Below, piece after piece: positions 46,421-55,493 of a stretch of DNA of 64,000 bases. Position 1 is the stretch's first letter. The number at the start of each line of letters is the position of its first letter. Origin of the DNA: JBBQXH01 sp963710975 (GTDB taxonomy: Bacteria; Actinomycetota; Thermoleophilia; Gaiellales; Gaiellaceae). Below the pieces are notes generated by a model, which had not been told where the DNA came from, did no database searches, and saw nothing but the letters and a program-made list of their open reading frames with translations. The stretch spans positions 672,688-736,687 of the forward strand of contig CAVQCG010000003.1 of NCBI GenBank assembly GCA_963710975.1, written 5' to 3'. Both the position numbers and the translations under genes were made by a program.

Positions 46421-47815
46421 ATGGTGCAGGACACGCCCGACGGTCGGGATCCCGCATTGCTGGCGGACGCCGGGGTGTACACAGAGCTCCTCGAGAAGAA
46501 CCGCAGGTACCTGTGGAACCCGTTCACGCAGATGAAGGGGTACCTGGACGCAGGGCCGGTCATCGTCGCGCGCGGGGAGGGCGTCAGGCTCGTCGACGTC
46601 GACGGCGTCGAGTACTACGACGGCAATTCGTCGATGTGGCTGAACGTCCACGGTCACGGCGTCCAGGAGCTGAACGAGGCGATCGTCGCCCAGCTCGACC
46701 GGATCGCGCACTCGACCCTGCTCGGCATGGCGAGCGTGCCGGCGATCGAGCTCGCCGAGCGGCTCGTCGGGATCGCTCCGCCCGGGCTCGGCAAGGTCTT
46801 CTTCTCGGATTCCGGGGCGACCGCCGTCGAGGTCGGTCTGAAGATGGCCTTCGCGTACTGGCGGCGCGTCGGCCGGCCGGCCAAGCGGCGATTCGTGAGC
46901 TTCACGAACGCCTACCACGGCGACACGATCGGGTGTATGGCCGTCGGCGGGATCGACCTCTTCCACACCGAGTTCGGACCGCTGCTGATGGACGTCGAGC
47001 GGGTCGGCTTTCCCAATCCGTACCGGTTCGAGGGGACCGCCGAGGAGTGCGCGGCCGCCTCGCTGGCCGAGCTGGAGGAGCTGTTCGTCCGCAAGGGGGG
47101 CGAGATCGCGTGCCTCGTCGTCGAGCCGCTCGTGCAGGGCGCCGGCGGCATGGTCGTGATGCCACCCGGGTTCCTGTCGAGGCTCGCTCGGCTCTGCCGG
47201 GAACACGAAGTCCTCCTGCTCGCCGACGAGGTCGCGACCGGTTTCGGCCGTACCGGGGAGATGTTCGCGTGCGAGCACGAAGACGTCGCTCCGGATCTGA
47301 TGTCTGTCGGCAAGGGCCTGACGGGCGGGTATCTCCCCGTCGCGGCGACACTCACGTCGGACGCGATCTACGACGCCTTCTACGGGGACTTCGACGAGCT
47401 GCGGACGTTCTTCCACGGGCATTCGTTCACCGGAAACCAGCTCGGTTGTGCCGTGGCGCTCGCGAGCCTCGATCTCTTCGAGCGAAACGCCGTCGTCGAG
47501 AACGTCCGCCGCTCAGCCGGGGCAGCGCGCGGGCGGCTCGAGTCGATTCGCCGCCTGCGCCACGTCGGCGACGTACGCCAGTGCGGCCTCATGATCGGGA
47601 TCGAGCTCGTGGCGAACCGTGAGACCGGCGAGCCCTTCCCGTGGACCGACGCGATGGGCGCGCGCGTTTGCGCACGGGCGAGAGAGCTCGGGCTCCTCAC
47701 CCGTCCGCTCGGTGACGTCGTCACGTTCCTGCCGCCGCTCGTTTCCGACTCGGCTGACATCGAGGCCATGCTCTCGATCCTCGAGCGTGCGATCGCCGAT
47801 GTGACCGAATCGTGA
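46421..47815 (+). CDS. bioA: Adenosylmethionine-8-amino-7-oxononanoate aminotransferase
   Basis: 464 residues (GTG 46418 just upstream is an alternative start). 'YLWNPFTQMKGYLDAGPVIV' is the BioA start; 'VFFSDSGATAVEVGLKMA' binds cofactor; PLP lysine in 'DLMSVGKGLTGGYLPVAATL'; 'FFHGHSFTGNQLGCAVAL' is family-specific. It makes 7,8-diaminononanoate (DAPA) with S-adenosylmethionine as amino donor. The first gene of bioA-bioD-bioB; all junctions overlap by four bases. BioF and the pimelate-forming genes are not here. Confidence 0.95.
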   Translation: MVQDTPDGRDPALLADAGVYTELLEKNRRYLWNPFTQMKGYLDAGPVIVARGEGVRLVDVDGVEYYDGNSSMWLNVHGHGVQELNEAIVAQLDRIAHSTLLGMASVPAIELAERLVGIAPPGLGKVFFSDSGATAVEVGLKMAFAYWRRVGRPAKRRFVSFTNAYHGDTIGCMAVGGIDLFHTEFGPLLMDVERVGFPNPYRFEGTAEECAAASLAELEELFVRKGGEIACLVVEPLVQGAGGMVVMPPGFLSRLARLCREHEVLLLADEVATGFGRTGEMFACEHEDVAPDLMSVGKGLTGGYLPVAATLTSDAIYDAFYGDFDELRTFFHGHSFTGNQLGCAVALASLDLFERNAVVENVRRSAGAARGRLESIRRLRHVGDVRQCGLMIGIELVANRETGEPFPWTDAMGARVCARARELGLLTRPLGDVVTFLPPLVSDSADIEAMLSILERAIADVTES

Positions 47816-48519
47816 ACGGCGTCTTCGTCACCGCGACCGACACCGCTGTCGGGAAGACCGTCATCACCGCAGGGCTCGCGCTTGCGCTCTCGGCAGAGGG
47901 CTTCGACATCGGGATCGCCAAGCCGGTTCAGAGCGGAAACCTCGCCGACGACCCGGAGGGCGACGCGATGCGGTTGAAGGCGCTCACCGGCATCAGCGAG
48001 TCTCCGGATGAGATCGTCGCATCGTCGTTCTCGGCATCGCTCGCACCGCTCGTCGCGGCGCGCCTCGAGGGCACCGAGATCCACGGCGACGTTCTCGTCG
48101 ACCACGTTCGTGCGCTCGCCGCCCGCCACCAGGCGATTCTGGTCGAAGGTGCGGGAGGCCTTCTCGTCCCTCTGGCCGAAGGGTTCACCGTTGCCGACTT
48201 CGCCGTGGCACTCGGGCTCCCGTTACTCGTCGTCGCGCGACCGGGGCTCGGGACGGTCAACCATACGGCTCTCACGGTGCTCGTCGCGCGAAGCCTCGGT
48301 CTCCAGACGGTCGGTGTGGTCCTCAACGGAGCGGGCCCGGAAACCGACCCGAGCGTCTTCACGAACGCCGAGCTGGTCGAGTCGCTCGCCGACGTTCCGG
48401 TTCTCGGTGTGACACCCTTCCTCGATGGCGAGTTGGACAGCGAGCGGGTGAAGCGGATGATCGTCGACCATGTGAACCTCGAGCCGGTGCGTGCGCTCCT
48501 CGGTGAGGAAGCCGCATGA
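47812..48519 (+). CDS. bioD: Dethiobiotin synthetase
   Basis: 235 residues from GTG 47812. P-loop 'VFVTATDTAVGKTVITAGLAL', 'GIAKPVQSG', 'ILVEGAGGLLVPLAEGFTVADFA' and 'PLLVVARPGLGTVNHTALTVL' are the BioD signatures. It closes the ureido ring of dethiobiotin with CO2 and ATP. Overlaps bioA and bioB. Confidence 0.95.
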   Translation: MNGVFVTATDTAVGKTVITAGLALALSAEGFDIGIAKPVQSGNLADDPEGDAMRLKALTGISESPDEIVASSFSASLAPLVAARLEGTEIHGDVLVDHVRALAARHQAILVEGAGGLLVPLAEGFTVADFAVALGLPLLVVARPGLGTVNHTALTVLVARSLGLQTVGVVLNGAGPETDPSVFTNAELVESLADVPVLGVTPFLDGELDSERVKRMIVDHVNLEPVRALLGEEAA

Positions 48520-49499
48520 GCGGGCGCTGGGAGGCGGTGGCGGACAAAGCGCTGACGGGCGACCGGCTGACGCGGGCGGAAGCGCTCTCGGTCCTCTCCT
48601 GCGAGGACGACCAGGTCCTCGCGCTACTCGATGCGGCGTTTCGCGTTCGCCGGGCCACGTTCGGCAGGAAGGTGAAGCTCAACGTGCTCGTGAATGCCAA
48701 GAGTGGCATCTGTCCCGAGGACTGCGGGTATTGCTCGCAGTCGATCGTCTCGACTGCAGAGGTTCCGAAATATCAACTCCTGTCCCAGGACGTGCTCATC
48801 GAGGGTGCACGCGAGGCGTGGACCCGACGCGCTGGCACCTACTGCATCGTTGCGAGCGGCCGCCGGCCGTCGAAGCGGGAGCTCGCTGAGGTCACAGCGG
48901 CTGTCCGGCAGATCAAGGAAGAGTTGCCCGTGAAGGTCTGCGCGTGCCTCGGGCTGCTTTCCGACGACGAGGCGCTCGCGCTGCGAGAGGCCGGAGTCGA
49001 TCGCTACAACCACAACCTCAACACGAGCGCCGACCACCATTCGCAGATCACGACGACGCACACGTACGAGGATCGTGTCGCGACGGTCGAGGCTGTGAAA
49101 CGCGCCGGGATCTCTCCGTGTGCGGGCTTCATCGCGGGAATGGGCGAGCGGGACGAGCAGGTCGTCGACGTTGCCTTCGCGCTTCGCGAGATCGATGCCG
49201 ACTCGATCCCCGTGAACTTCCTGCACGCGATCTCCGGCACGCCGCTCGAAGGTCGCCACGAGCTGAACCCGCGGCGCTGCCTGAAGATCCTCGCGCTGCT
49301 CCGCTTCGTGTGCCCGACCAAGGAGATCCGCGTGGCGGGCGGACGCGAGGTCAACCTTCGGTCGCTTCAGCCGCTCGCGCTCTACCCGGCCAACGCGATC
49401 TTCCTCGGCGACTACCTCACGACGTCAGGGCAGGACGCCGAGTCGGACTACCGCATGCTCGAGGATCTCGGCTTCGAGATCGAGGAGTGCGCGCTGTAA
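48516..49499 (+). CDS. bioB: Biotin synthase
   Basis: 327 residues. Radical SAM cluster Cys in 'GICPEDCGYCSQS' (CxxxCxxC). 'YCIVASGRRPSKRELAEV', 'VCACLGLLSDDEALALREAGVDRYNHNLNTS' and 'NFLHAISGTPLEGRHELNP' are family landmarks, and 'RVAGGREVNLRSLQPLALYPANAIFLGDYLTT' supplies the Arg of the 2Fe-2S site. It inserts sulfur into dethiobiotin. The biotin is needed by the carboxylase at 52068. The stop codon is followed at once by a repeat. Confidence 0.95.
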   Translation: MSGRWEAVADKALTGDRLTRAEALSVLSCEDDQVLALLDAAFRVRRATFGRKVKLNVLVNAKSGICPEDCGYCSQSIVSTAEVPKYQLLSQDVLIEGAREAWTRRAGTYCIVASGRRPSKRELAEVTAAVRQIKEELPVKVCACLGLLSDDEALALREAGVDRYNHNLNTSADHHSQITTTHTYEDRVATVEAVKRAGISPCAGFIAGMGERDEQVVDVAFALREIDADSIPVNFLHAISGTPLEGRHELNPRRCLKILALLRFVCPTKEIRVAGGREVNLRSLQPLALYPANAIFLGDYLTTSGQDAESDYRMLEDLGFEIEECAL

Positions 49500-50306
49500 G
49501 GCCCGCCTAGGGCGGGCCGCACAGCGGACGGCGGAGCCGGCCGCGAAGTCCAGCCGGCGGAGCCGGCGTATCCCAAGGAGCGAAGCGACGCGCGTGTCGT
49601 CGCCACCGGCTCCGCCGGCAACGAGCCTTCGCGGCCTGTTCGGCGCGCTGCCGCGGGCTCTACGAGCAGAACCTTGCCGATCCACTCCTCGCCGCCCTCG
49701 TAGACCTCTTTCTTCCAGAGCGGCACCGTCTCCTTGAGCGTGTCGATCGCGTCCTTGCAGGCCGCTAGGGCGTCGGCTCGGTGCGGGGCGGAGACGGCGA
49801 TCGCGACGCTCGCCTCCCCGATCTCGACCCGGCCGATGCGGTGGGCGATCGCGATCTCGCAAAGCTCGTACCGCTCCTTGAGGTCGATGCGCGATCCGTG
49901 TCATCTCCTGCTCCGCCATGCCCTCGTATGCCTCGTACTCGAGGTGCGTGACCGTCCGGCCCCGGGAGTGAACGCGCGTCGTGCCGACGAAGGTCGCGAT
50001 CGCACCCGCCTCGTCGCGGGCAACGGCGGCCGTGACCGCGTCCAGGTCGATCGGATCCGGAGTCAGTCGGATGTCGCCACCGGACACCGGTGGTATCAGC
50101 GCCAGCTCGTCGCCGTCCGCAAGTGGATGGTCGCCGTCGACATACTCCTTGTTCAGGGCGTAGAGGACACCGGGCGGCTCGTCCTCGAGTTCCGGTACCG
50201 CAGCCCACACGTCCCGCACGCGACTCTCGTCGAGTAGATCCACCTCCCGTGCGGCAGTGCCAACCTGTTCTCGCAGGCCCGCGAAGAGCCTCAGCTGGAT
50301 TCTCAC
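49448..50306 (-). CDS. MoaD-MoaE fusion, molybdopterin synthase (frameshifted; 3' end altered by repeat)
   Basis: Start GTG 50306. Residues 1-78 are MoaD: 'IQLRLFAGLREQVGTAAREV', 'LNKEYVDGDHPLADGDELALIPPVSGG', whose Gly-Gly is the thiocarboxylate site. MoaE follows: 'GAIATFVGTTRVHSRGRTV', 'LEYEAYEGMAEQEM', then after a shift near 49893 'RYELCEIAIAHRIGRVEIGE' and 'PLWKKEVYEGGEEWIG'. MoaE should end just after 'EEWIG' (about 49675), but the open frame runs through the repeat to 49448, overlapping bioB. As in M. tuberculosis MoaX, the Gly-Gly is internal and would have to be freed by cleavage. It makes molybdopterin from cPMP. Confidence 0.82.
49500..49640. repeat. Hairpin-mosaic repeat between bioB and moaDE
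   Basis: Begins with the hairpin GGCCCGCC-TA-GGGCGGGCC right after the bioB stop, then CCGGCGGAGCCGG, the word AAGGAGCGAAGCGACGCG (shared with 55258-55440), and CCGGCTCCGCCGG. It lies between convergent genes and enters the 3' end of the moaE reading frame. Confidence 0.75.
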
Positions 50307-50312
50307 CGGGCC

Positions 50313-50326
50313 AGCGTAGCTAGACT
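50313..50326. promoter_or_regulatory. Back-to-back -10 boxes for moaDE and the ABC exporter
   Basis: Minus TACGCT (50318-50313), six bases before GTG 50306; plus TAGACT (50321-50326), eight bases before GTG 50335. Both transcripts would be leaderless or nearly so. Confidence 0.5.
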
Positions 50327-50334
50327 CGGCGCCC

Positions 50335-51300
50335 GTGCCTGCGATCGAGGTCGAGGGACTCGAGAAGACCTACGCGAAGGGTGTGAAGGCGCTCGACGGA
50401 CTCAGCTTCCAGGTCGAGGAAGGCGAGGTCTTCGGCCTCCTCGGGCCGAACGGAGCTGGCAAGTCGACGACGGTCCGCATCCTCGTGACGCTCTCGACAC
50501 CGGATGCGGGGCGTGCGGTCGTCTGCGGTCACGACGTGATGGATGCCCCCGACGAGGTTCGCCGGGCGATCGGGTACGTCGCCCAGAACTCGGGCGTCGA
50601 CGTGCATGCGACCGGCCGCGAGAACCTCATGCTCCAGGGACGGGTTCAGGAGGTACCGGCCCCGGAGCTTCGCCGGCGCGTCGACGAGCTGATGGAGACG
50701 TTCGGCCTGGGCGAGTTCGCGGATCGCATCGTTCGTACGTACTCGGGCGGCATGAAGCGGCGACTCGACGTCGCGCTCGGGCTCGTGCACCGTCCCCGAG
50801 TGCTCTTCCTCGACGAGCCCACGACCGGCCTCGATCCCGAGGCCCGAGCGGCGATGTGGGACGAGCTCGAGCGGCTGGCCGGCCAGGAGAGGCTGACGAT
50901 CCTCCTGACGACGCACTATCTCGAGGAGGCGGACCATCTGGCGCGACGGATCGCCATCGTCAGCCGCGGCAGGGTTGCGGTGGAGGGGACTCCGGACTCC
51001 CTCAAGCGCGGGCTCGTCGGCGACTCGATCACGCTCGAGATCGAGAACGGGCGCATGGACGAGGCCGCACGGATCGTCGCCGCACTCGGTGCGGTCGAGG
51101 AGGCGATTCCGGACGGGCGTCACCTGCGAGCCCGCGTCGAGAACGGGGGCTCCGCCGTTCCCGGGATTCTCTCGGCTCTCGAGGCGCAGGGCATTGCCGT
51201 CGCCTCGGTCACGGTGGCTCGGCCGTCTCTCGACGACGTCTACCTGCAGTTCACAGGCAGAGACTTCAGAGCGGAGGACGAGGAAGGCACGAGATCGTGA
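50335..51300 (+). CDS. ABC-2 exporter ATP-binding protein (DrrA type), second copy
   Basis: 321 residues. Walker A 'GPNGAGKSTTVRILVTL', signature 'YSGGMKRRLDVALGL', Walker B 'RVLFLDEPTTGLDPEA'. It shares the opening 'MPAIEVEGL.K' and the overall plan of the ATPase at 9812 but lacks its Lys/Pro tail. It works with the permease encoded next (GTGA overlap). Substrate unknown. Confidence 0.92.
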   Translation: MPAIEVEGLEKTYAKGVKALDGLSFQVEEGEVFGLLGPNGAGKSTTVRILVTLSTPDAGRAVVCGHDVMDAPDEVRRAIGYVAQNSGVDVHATGRENLMLQGRVQEVPAPELRRRVDELMETFGLGEFADRIVRTYSGGMKRRLDVALGLVHRPRVLFLDEPTTGLDPEARAAMWDELERLAGQERLTILLTTHYLEEADHLARRIAIVSRGRVAVEGTPDSLKRGLVGDSITLEIENGRMDEAARIVAALGAVEEAIPDGRHLRARVENGGSAVPGILSALEAQGIAVASVTVARPSLDDVYLQFTGRDFRAEDEEGTRS

Positions 51301-52073
51301 AGGCCTACCTCGGGGACACGTTCGCGATGCTCGTGCGGCACCAGCGGAACTTCCTGCGGCAGCCGATCTGGATCGTCTTCGCGCTCACGCAGCCGATGTT
51401 CTGGCTCCTGCTCTACAGCCAGCTCTTTCGGAGGATCGTCGATCTTCCTGGCTTCGACACGAACTCGTACGTCCAGTTTCTGACCCCGGGGATCGTCGTC
51501 ATGACGGCGTTCTTCGGGGCGACCTGGTCGGGCATGTCGATGATCGACGATCTCGATCGCGGTGTGATCCAGCGGTTCCTGGCGACGCCGACCCGCCGGA
51601 GTGCCCTGATCGTGTCCCAGGTGCTGCACACCGGGATCGTCGCCGTCATCCAGACGATCATCATTCTCGGCACGGCCTGGTTGATGGGGGCTCGCGTCGA
51701 CCGCGGGATCGTCGGCTGGCTCGTGATCATCGCCGTCGCGTCGCTCGTTGCTGCCGGATTCGGCGGGATCTCACACGGGCTCGCCCTGCTCGTGCGGCGC
51801 GAGGAGACCCTGATCGCGATGCTCAACTTCTTCGGGCTGCCCTTGACCTTCATCTCGGCCGTCCTCATCGCAGAGTCGCTGATGCCTGGCTGGATGCAGT
51901 GGGCGGCGCGCTTCAACCCGGTCAACTGGGGTGTCGTCGCGTCCCGGGAGATGTCGGGCCTGGACACGAACTGGTCGCGCGTTGCGCTCTACCTGGGATT
52001 GCTGCTCGCGTTCGTCGCCGCGGCAAGCGCGCTCGCGACGCGCGCCTTCGGCGTCTACCGCCGGACGCTATGA
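51297..52073 (+). CDS. ABC-2 type exporter permease, second copy
   Basis: 258 residues from GTG 51297. 'WIVFALTQPMFWLLLYSQLF' and further segments 'VIQTIIILGTAWLMGA', 'WLVIIAVASLVAAGFGGISHGLALLV', 'AMLNFFGLPLTFISAVLIAESLMP', with the ABC-2 region 'RFNPVNWGVVASREM'. The gene end overlaps the convergent carboxylase gene by six bases. Confidence 0.92.
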   Translation: MKAYLGDTFAMLVRHQRNFLRQPIWIVFALTQPMFWLLLYSQLFRRIVDLPGFDTNSYVQFLTPGIVVMTAFFGATWSGMSMIDDLDRGVIQRFLATPTRRSALIVSQVLHTGIVAVIQTIIILGTAWLMGARVDRGIVGWLVIIAVASLVAAGFGGISHGLALLVRREETLIAMLNFFGLPLTFISAVLIAESLMPGWMQWAARFNPVNWGVVASREMSGLDTNWSRVALYLGLLLAFVAAASALATRAFGVYRRTL

Positions 52074-53843
52074 CGGCGCATCGCCGTTCGCGACGACGAG
52101 ACAGATGACCTGACCGGTCTTCACCGACTCGCCGGGAGCGATCGAGAGCGCTCCGACGACGCCCGGTCGGTGCGCGGCGATCTCGTTCTCCATCTTCATC
52201 GCCTCGACGATGCAGATGACCTGGCCCGCCGTGACCTCGTCACCCTCCGCGACCTCGACAGCGAGCACGGTTCCCTGCATCGGGCTGACGACCGCCTCGC
52301 TGCCCGCGCCGCCGGCACCGACCGAGTCGCGTTCCCGACGCCTGCGGGCGATCTGGGCGTGCGGAGGCTCAGGTGTCAGGAGCTTGACCTCGAAGCGCCG
52401 TCCATCGACCTCTGCGAGCAGGACGTGCTCGTCGAGCCGGTCGTCGGCTTTCGAGGGCGTCGGGGTGCGGCTGGGGGTGAGCTCGGCTGCTCGTGCAGCG
52501 ATGACCTCGCTCTCCGTGATCCCGTGGCACGTCTTGCCTTCGACGAAGCAGGGGTGTGAGAGCAGTGCCTTGTGGAATCCGAGGAGCGACGCGACCCCTT
52601 CGATGACGAACTCGTCGAGTGCCCGGAGCATCCTCTGCCGGGCGCTTTCCCGATCGGTGTCCCAGACGATCAGCTTGGCGATCATCGGGTCGTAGAGCCC
52701 CTGGATCTCGGACCCCTCCCTGACACCGGAGTCGATGCGAACTCCCGGGCCGGCCGGCTCGATGTACCGACTGATCGTGCCAGGGGTGGGGAGGAAGCCG
52801 TTCGAGGGATCCTCCGCGTTGATCCGGCACTCGATCGCATGGCCGGAGACGCGGACGTCATCCTGGCCGAACGAGATCGGCTCTCCTGCCGCGATCCGGA
52901 TCTGCTCGCGAACGAGGTCGATCCCCGTCACCATCTCGGTCACGGTGTGCTCGACCTGGATGCGGGTGTTCATCTCGAGGAAGTAGTAGTTGCCGGAGCT
53001 ATCGAGCAGCCCCTCGATCGTCCCCGCCGATCGGTACCCGACCGCCCTCGCCGCGTCGACGGCGATCCGGCCGAGGCGAGCGCGCAACTCCGGGGTCACC
53101 GCAGGCGAGGGGCTCTCCTCGATCAGTTTCTGGTGGCGGCGCTGAATCGTGCAGTCGCGCTCGCCGAGGTGGACGACCGCGCCGTGCGCGTCCGCGAGAA
53201 CCTGGATCTCGACGTGCCGGGGATCCTCGATGTACTTCTCGACGTAGACGGTCGAATCCGAGAAGTACGCCTCACCCTCCCTGCGTGCGGACTGATAGGC
53301 GCGCTCGGCATCGCCGGCCGCTTCGACGACCTTCAGGCCCTTCCCGCCTCCGCCCGCGGCCGCCTTGATCGCGATCGGCCACCCGTACTCGTCTCCGAGC
53401 CGGACGACGTCTTCCCAGGATTCGACGGCCTCCGTCGTCCCCGGGACGATCGGAACGCCGGCCTCGTTCATCAACCGGCGTGACGCGACCTTCGAGCCCA
53501 TCGCCTCGATGGCCTCCGGGGGAGGGCCGATCCAGACGAGGCCTGCCTGCGTGCAGGCTCGAGCGAAACCGGCGTTCTCCGCGAGGAAGCCATAGCCGGG
53601 GTGAACGGCTTCCGCGTCCGCGCGAATTGCCGTCTCGATGATCCGCTCCTGCACGAGATAGCTCTCCGCGGCGGGCCCGGGGCCGATCAGGAAAGCTTCG
53701 CCGGCAGCGCTGACGTGCAGCGCGTTCCGGTCTGCCTCGGAGTACACGGCGACGGTCGCCACACCGAGTTCGCGCAATGCGCGGAACACCCGGATCGCGA
53801 TCTCGCCGCGGTTTGCTACGAGAACTTTCCTGAAGGGAGGCAC
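52068..53843 (-). CDS. Acetyl/propionyl-CoA carboxylase alpha subunit (biotin carboxylase plus BCCP)
   Basis: 591 residues from GTG 53843 (GGGAGG upstream). Biotin carboxylase: 'KVLVANRGEIAIRVFRALREL', ATP loop 'KAAAGGGGKGLKVV', 'FLEMNTRIQVEHTVTEMVTGIDLV'. The C-terminal BCCP has the biotinylation site 'VEAMKMENEIAAH' near residue 560. With a carboxyltransferase (58088 is the likely one) it makes methylmalonyl-CoA or malonyl-CoA. Clean frame. It diverges from pgsA over 22 bases. Confidence 0.95.
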   Translation of the reverse strand: MPPFRKVLVANRGEIAIRVFRALRELGVATVAVYSEADRNALHVSAAGEAFLIGPGPAAESYLVQERIIETAIRADAEAVHPGYGFLAENAGFARACTQAGLVWIGPPPEAIEAMGSKVASRRLMNEAGVPIVPGTTEAVESWEDVVRLGDEYGWPIAIKAAAGGGGKGLKVVEAAGDAERAYQSARREGEAYFSDSTVYVEKYIEDPRHVEIQVLADAHGAVVHLGERDCTIQRRHQKLIEESPSPAVTPELRARLGRIAVDAARAVGYRSAGTIEGLLDSSGNYYFLEMNTRIQVEHTVTEMVTGIDLVREQIRIAAGEPISFGQDDVRVSGHAIECRINAEDPSNGFLPTPGTISRYIEPAGPGVRIDSGVREGSEIQGLYDPMIAKLIVWDTDRESARQRMLRALDEFVIEGVASLLGFHKALLSHPCFVEGKTCHGITESEVIAARAAELTPSRTPTPSKADDRLDEHVLLAEVDGRRFEVKLLTPEPPHAQIARRRRERDSVGAGGAGSEAVVSPMQGTVLAVEVAEGDEVTAGQVICIVEAMKMENEIAAHRPGVVGALSIAPGESVKTGQVICLVVANGDAPS

Positions 53844-53852
53844 GACCGGGCG

Positions 53853-53858
53853 TATTCT
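53853..53858 (+). promoter_or_regulatory. -10 box of pgsA (leaderless)
   Basis: TATTCT, seven bases before ATG 53866, inside the 22-base gap between divergent genes. Confidence 0.45.
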
Positions 53859-53865
53859 GCGTGTT

Positions 53866-54402
53866 ATGACTCCCGCCGACCAGTTGACCGTCGCGCGCGC
53901 AGTCGCGGTGCCGATCGTCGTTCTGCTGTTCGTCGTCGATTTTCCCAACCACTTCTACTGGGCGACGGCAGTCTTCGCGGTGGCCATGCTGACCGATCAG
54001 GTCGACGGCTGGCTTGCGCGCCGCTCAGGCCAGAGCACGAACCTCGGGCGCATTCTCGACCCGATGGCCGACAAGATCCTCGTGATCGCCGCGATGATCG
54101 TCCTGATCCCGCCGTTCAAGGGTTGGATGGTTGCCCTGATCGTCGCCCGCGAGTTTCTCGTCTCGGGCCTTCGGCTCGCCGCGATCGAGCGTGGCGTCGT
54201 CATCGGCGCGCGCGACCTGAGCAAGTTGAAGACCTGGGTGCAGGCCCTTGCCGTCGGTTGCGGGGGCCTGGCTGCGGCAGGCGCATTCTCCGACGAGGCT
54301 GCGTGGTGGGCGCTTCTCGTTGCGCTCGTCTTCACCCTCGTCTCCGGGCTCGAGTACGCGTGGCAGGCTCCGAACCTTCTCCGTGGACGCCAGCCTGCGT
54401 AG
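53866..54402 (+). CDS. pgsA: CDP-diacylglycerol-glycerol-3-phosphate 3-phosphatidyltransferase
   Basis: 178 residues. The CDP-alcohol phosphotransferase motif DG-x2-AR-x8-G-x3-D-x3-D is seen in 'QVDGWLARRSGQSTNLGRIL' and 'DPMADK'. Four or more membrane helices ('VAVPIVVLLFVVDF', 'FLVSGLRLAAI', 'AWWALLVALVFTLVSGLEYA'). It commits CDP-diacylglycerol to phosphatidylglycerol, in the inner membrane. It overlaps the GNAT gene by 20 bases. Confidence 0.93.
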   Translation: MTPADQLTVARAVAVPIVVLLFVVDFPNHFYWATAVFAVAMLTDQVDGWLARRSGQSTNLGRILDPMADKILVIAAMIVLIPPFKGWMVALIVAREFLVSGLRLAAIERGVVIGARDLSKLKTWVQALAVGCGGLAAAGAFSDEAAWWALLVALVFTLVSGLEYAWQAPNLLRGRQPA

Positions 54403-55267
54403 CTTCCAGGAGTCCGACCGAGACGCCGCGCTTGCCCTCTCGAAGCACGCTCTCGCGCGGACCGAGGAGCAGGTCGGGAAGCCGCTCTGGGCGACGCGGA
54501 AGGAGCTCGACGACGACCTTGCCTCCTGGCGTCATCCGCCGTCCGAGGTGCTGCGGGTCGTCGAGGAGGATGGGGAGCTGGTGGCATTCGGTGGCGTGCA
54601 GCTCGACGGGGAGGCGACGATCCTCGGGCCGCTCGTCGCGCCTCAGGCGCGCGGCCGCAAGATCGGCGGCATGCTGCTCGACGCCTCGATCGAGATTGCT
54701 CGCTCGAGTGGCGCAGACTGGATCGGAGCTGCCGTCGGCGCCGGCAACGTCGGAGGGCAACTCCTGCTCGAGCGGCGCGGGTTCCGGCGCCGAGGGAGCG
54801 GGTTCGACTCCGTCTACCGGCTTCTGCCTGCCGACCACCGACCTGCGGGCGCCGCTCCACCGGGCGTCGAGGTTCGCCCGGGGCTGCCGTCTGACCTGCC
54901 TGCCGTCTGGGAGCTGTACCGCGAAGCCTTCCCGATCGGGCGCCGTGCTGAAGGGGTCTGGGAACGCTGGCTCGAGGTGGGCGAGGTGTACGTGGCTGAG
55001 CGGGGTGGGTCGGTTGTCGCGTTCGTGCACGTCGAGCCGGGCGCGCGCTGGATCACGCACGTCGGTGTCGCCGAGGACGCTCGCGGCCTCGGGGTGGGGG
55101 GCTACCTTTTCAGCCGCGCCCTCGACGGCTACTGGCGAGAGCACCCGGACCAGGAGCTTCGGCTGACCGTGATTCCCTACAACACGCCGGCGATTCGCCT
55201 GTACCGTCGCCTCGGCTTCGCGCCCTGGCTGGTTCTCGAGGTTTTCGAGCTGCAAAGCCCGCCGTAG
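54383..55267 (+). CDS. Tandem GNAT acetyltransferase
   Basis: 294 residues from GTG 54383 (ahead of the pgsA stop). Two GNAT domains: residues 1-145 with 'LGPLVAPQARGRKIGGMLLDASI', and 160-294 with 'ITHVGVAEDARGLGVGGYLFSRAL' and 'NTPAIRLYRRLGFAPWLV'. The acetyl-CoA loop (R/Q-x2-G-x-G/A) is best in the C-terminal domain; the first is weaker. The layout resembles mycothiol synthase (MshD); the identity is possible but not proven. The end overlaps a repeat hairpin. Confidence 0.82.
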   Translation: MDASLRSFQESDRDAALALSKHALARTEEQVGKPLWATRKELDDDLASWRHPPSEVLRVVEEDGELVAFGGVQLDGEATILGPLVAPQARGRKIGGMLLDASIEIARSSGADWIGAAVGAGNVGGQLLLERRGFRRRGSGFDSVYRLLPADHRPAGAAPPGVEVRPGLPSDLPAVWELYREAFPIGRRAEGVWERWLEVGEVYVAERGGSVVAFVHVEPGARWITHVGVAEDARGLGVGGYLFSRALDGYWREHPDQELRLTVIPYNTPAIRLYRRLGFAPWLVLEVFELQSPP

Positions 55268-55440
55268 GCGGGCTGCGCAGCGGCCGCGCCGGAGGCGCCA
55301 GGCCGCGAAGTCCATCGCCGGCGGAGCCCGCGATACCTGCAAGGAGCGAAGCGACGCGCAGCGGCCGCGCCCGGAGGGCGTCAGGCCGCGAAGGTCATCG
55401 GGGCGGAAGCCCGCGATACCTGGAGAGCCCGCCATGGGCG
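55258..55440. repeat. Hairpin-mosaic repeat after the GNAT gene
   Basis: Begins with GCCCGCC-GTA-GGCGGGC over the stop codon of the GNAT gene. It then has two related units of 'GCGCAGCGGCCGCGCC...' and 'CCGCGAAG', and the word AAGGAGCGAAGCGACGCG between them. It lies between convergent genes and shares its words with 347-501 and 49500-49640. Confidence 0.75.
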
Positions 55441-55493
55441 GCGCGTGCCGGCAGGGCGCCGACGCTGGCGCGTGTATCGAGCGCTCCGCCTGC

